Origin: RUG754 sp964345365
GTDB lineage: Bacteria > Bacillota > Clostridia > Peptostreptococcales > Anaerovoracaceae
Reading direction: 5' to 3'
DNA: 6,501 nucleotides
NCBI GenBank assembly: GCA_964345365.1
Contig: CAYFQR010000048.1
Coordinates: 1-6,501, forward strand
Part shown: positions 5,346-6,501 of the stretch, one piece after another
Numbering within the stretch: the stretch's first letter is position 1
How the letters are laid out: each line of letters starts with the position of its first letter
Notes under the pieces: generated by a model
Databases searched by the model: none
The model's input: only the letters and a program-made list of their open reading frames with translations
Told to the model about the DNA's origin: nothing
Position numbers and translations under genes: made by a program

Positions 5346-6384
5346 ACCCGGGAATAAAAAGGTTCTCATAGGTTTTAGCGGTGGAGTGGACTCGACCGCT
5401 TCTTGCGTTTTATTGAGAGAAAAAGGCTATGATGTAATCGGCTGTTATTTCGACGTGCTCGGCAATAGTTATGAAGAAACGGAATATGCAAAAAAGCTTG
5501 CGGGTCAGCTTGGGATTCGGTTGATTACGGAAGATGTATCGGATGATTTTAACAGAATTGTAATCGATAATTTCTGTACGGAATATTTATCCGGCAGGAC
5601 ACCCAATCCATGCATCGTGTGCAACCCGGGAGTGAAATTCAAAAAGTTGATTGAGAATGCGGATAAAATCGAGGCGGATTATATCGCAACCGGTCATTAT
5701 GCGCGTATAAAAGAAATTGACGGCAACTACTATATTCAAAAAGCCTTAAACGAACAAAAAGACCAGTCATACATGTTATATAGACTACCTGAGAACGTCA
5801 TAAGGCGGCTGATTTTCCCTTTAGGTGATGTTTCCGACAAAGTCGAGGTGAGACATATCGCAAAAGAAAACATGCTTGAAAACGCCGATAAGAGAGACAG
5901 CCAGGAGATTTGCTTTATAGGGCCCGGTGATAATTACAACGATTACATCAAGCGAAGAGGTGCTACATTTGAAAGAGGATTTTTTGTTGATAAGGACGGA
6001 AATGTTTTAGGAGAACATGAAGGTATACCGAACTATACGATAGGGCAGAGGAAAGGACTGGGGATAGCTCTCGGGAAGCCTGTCTTTGTTACGAAGATTG
6101 ATTCTCTTGCAAATACCGTAACACTCGGTGAAAACGAAGAGCTTTTCAGCAATGAAGTTAAATCAACAGGAAATGTCTTTACCGTCGGTAAACCGGATAA
6201 TTATGACGGTAAAGAAATATCGGCTAAAATAAGATATTCCGCCGGACCGGAAAAAGCCGTCATTCATGTTTCGGGTGATGAAATTATTACGACTTTTGAC
6301 AAGCCGCAGCGTGCGGTTACACCTGGACAATCGATTGTTTTTTATGATAATGACATTGTAATCGGCGGCGGTTTTATGGTATAA
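5335..6384 (+). CDS. mnmA: tRNA-specific 2-thiouridylase MnmA (TrmU)
   Basis: A 349-aa enzyme that activates U34 of Lys, Glu and Gln tRNAs with ATP and introduces sulfur to give 2-thiouridine. Visible motifs: PP-loop SGGVDST (15-21), GRTPNPCIVCNPGVKF (87-102), ATGHYARI (118-125), KDQSYMLYRLP (142-152), DSQEICFIG (188-196, with catalytic C193), and the tRNA-binding/beta-barrel part from about 205 on, with YTIGQRKGLGI (234-244) and AVTPGQSIVFY (327-337). C96 and C193 correspond to the two key cysteines of E. coli MnmA (C102, C199). The residue corresponding to E. coli Asp99 is Cys93, which makes a CxxC plus C set that could coordinate an Fe-S cluster. The segment after strand 2 (YFDVLGNSYEETEY) is shorter than in E. 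coli and lacks the usual KNW motif. The gene is complete, ends in a tandem TAA TAA, and overlaps the DUF896 gene by 11 nt, so both probably share one promoter. Confidence 0.96.
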   Translation: MLSKPGNKKVLIGFSGGVDSTASCVLLREKGYDVIGCYFDVLGNSYEETEYAKKLAGQLGIRLITEDVSDDFNRIVIDNFCTEYLSGRTPNPCIVCNPGVKFKKLIENADKIEADYIATGHYARIKEIDGNYYIQKALNEQKDQSYMLYRLPENVIRRLIFPLGDVSDKVEVRHIAKENMLENADKRDSQEICFIGPGDNYNDYIKRRGATFERGFFVDKDGNVLGEHEGIPNYTIGQRKGLGIALGKPVFVTKIDSLANTVTLGENEELFSNEVKSTGNVFTVGKPDNYDGKEISAKIRYSAGPEKAVIHVSGDEIITTFDKPQRAVTPGQSIVFYDNDIVIGGGFMV

Positions 6385-6385
6385 T
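6356..6385 (+). promoter_or_regulatory. Promoter-like element in the end of mnmA
   Basis: TTGTAA (6356-6361, 4 of 6 matches) and a perfect TATAAT (6380-6385) are separated by 18 nt, with TG one base upstream of the -10 (TGGTATAAT, extended -10). Transcription would begin near 6392 and run into the 3' non-coding region. The -10 is formed by the codons ATG GTA TAA plus the following T, so it may be accidental. Confidence 0.35.
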
Positions 6386-6429
6386 AATTGCATCGCTTTG
6401 CTCTGCTCATTATACGAAATCATATCGCC

Positions 6430-6469
6430 GTGCGATTATTTTGCTTTCGCAAGCTCGGCAAAATCGCAC
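6430..6469 (+). other. Bulged 12-bp hairpin in the mnmA 3' region
   Basis: GTGCGA (6430-6435) pairs with TCGCAC (6464-6469), and TTTTGC (6439-6444) pairs with GCAAAA (6458-6463). A three-base bulge (TTA) lies on the left side and the loop has 13 nt. No T-tract follows at once, so it is not a standard terminator. It could be an RNA element, a 3' UTR stabilising fold or part of a dispersed repeat. The rest of 6385-6479 holds no gene that I can support. Confidence 0.5.
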
Positions 6470-6479
6470 ATGGCTGAAT

Positions 6480-6501
6480 TATACCATGTAAACATGGTAT
6501 A
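6480..6501. terminator. Perfect inverted repeat at window edge, probable terminator stem
   Basis: TATACCATGT (6480-6489) and ACATGGTATA (6492-6501) are exact complements around AA, forming a 9-10 bp stem. The stem may go on past the window, since AAT (6477-6479) precedes it. Position about 95 bp after mnmA suits a transcription terminator, but the T-tract that would decide this lies outside the window. It has the same central-AA design as the hairpin at 1-20. Confidence 0.45.

Overview
The window looks like chromosomal core sequence from a low-to-moderate GC anaerobic Firmicute, most likely a member of the Clostridia. The grounds are a Spo0A-type DNA-binding domain, a DUF896 (YnzC-type) protein, a ComEA protein, a split radical-SAM/DUF2344 pair, and Shine-Dalgarno and sigma-A-like signals of Firmicute type. 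No species can be named from the sequence alone. All genes lie on the + strand and are tightly packed; there is no mobile element, CRISPR array, rRNA or tRNA.

Block 1 (1-3876) is an operon-like run. A hairpin with a T-tract at the left edge ends, or attenuates, whatever lies upstream. It is followed by obgE (ribosome-assembly GTPase), a TIGR03960-type B12-binding-domain radical SAM protein, and its small TIGR03936/DUF2344 partner. The last three genes overlap by 11 and 16 nt, which points to translational coupling. In many Firmicutes the radical SAM pair lies near rng-rplU-rpmA-obgE, so this is a conserved translation-linked neighbourhood in a modified order.

Block 2 (3877-5129) starts with its own promoter (TTGACA, 18 nt, TAAAAT) and holds comEA (membrane-anchored SLBB plus helix-hairpin-helix DNA-binding protein). 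Next comes a 136-aa protein that consists almost entirely of the Spo0A C-terminal DNA-binding domain, without a receiver domain. A perfect 14-bp palindrome overlaps the ribosome binding site of this gene, and three TGTCGA cores resembling the 0A box lie in the first 200 bp of comEA.

Block 3 (5119-6384) starts with a very strong promoter whose predicted transcription start is the A of the ATG of a DUF896 gene, so a leaderless mRNA is predicted. That gene overlaps mnmA (tRNA 2-thiouridylase) by 11 nt. This MnmA has Cys where E. coli MnmA has Asp99, giving a CxxC plus distal Cys arrangement suited to binding an Fe-S cluster.

The last 117 bases (6385-6501) have no gene. They hold a promoter-like element inside the end of mnmA, a bulged 12-bp hairpin and a perfect 10-bp inverted repeat at the window edge. 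This could be the mnmA 3' UTR and terminator, a dispersed repeat, or a small RNA. The most notable points are the receiver-less Spo0A domain protein beside comEA with palindromic and 0A-like sites, and the predicted leaderless DUF896-mnmA transcript.
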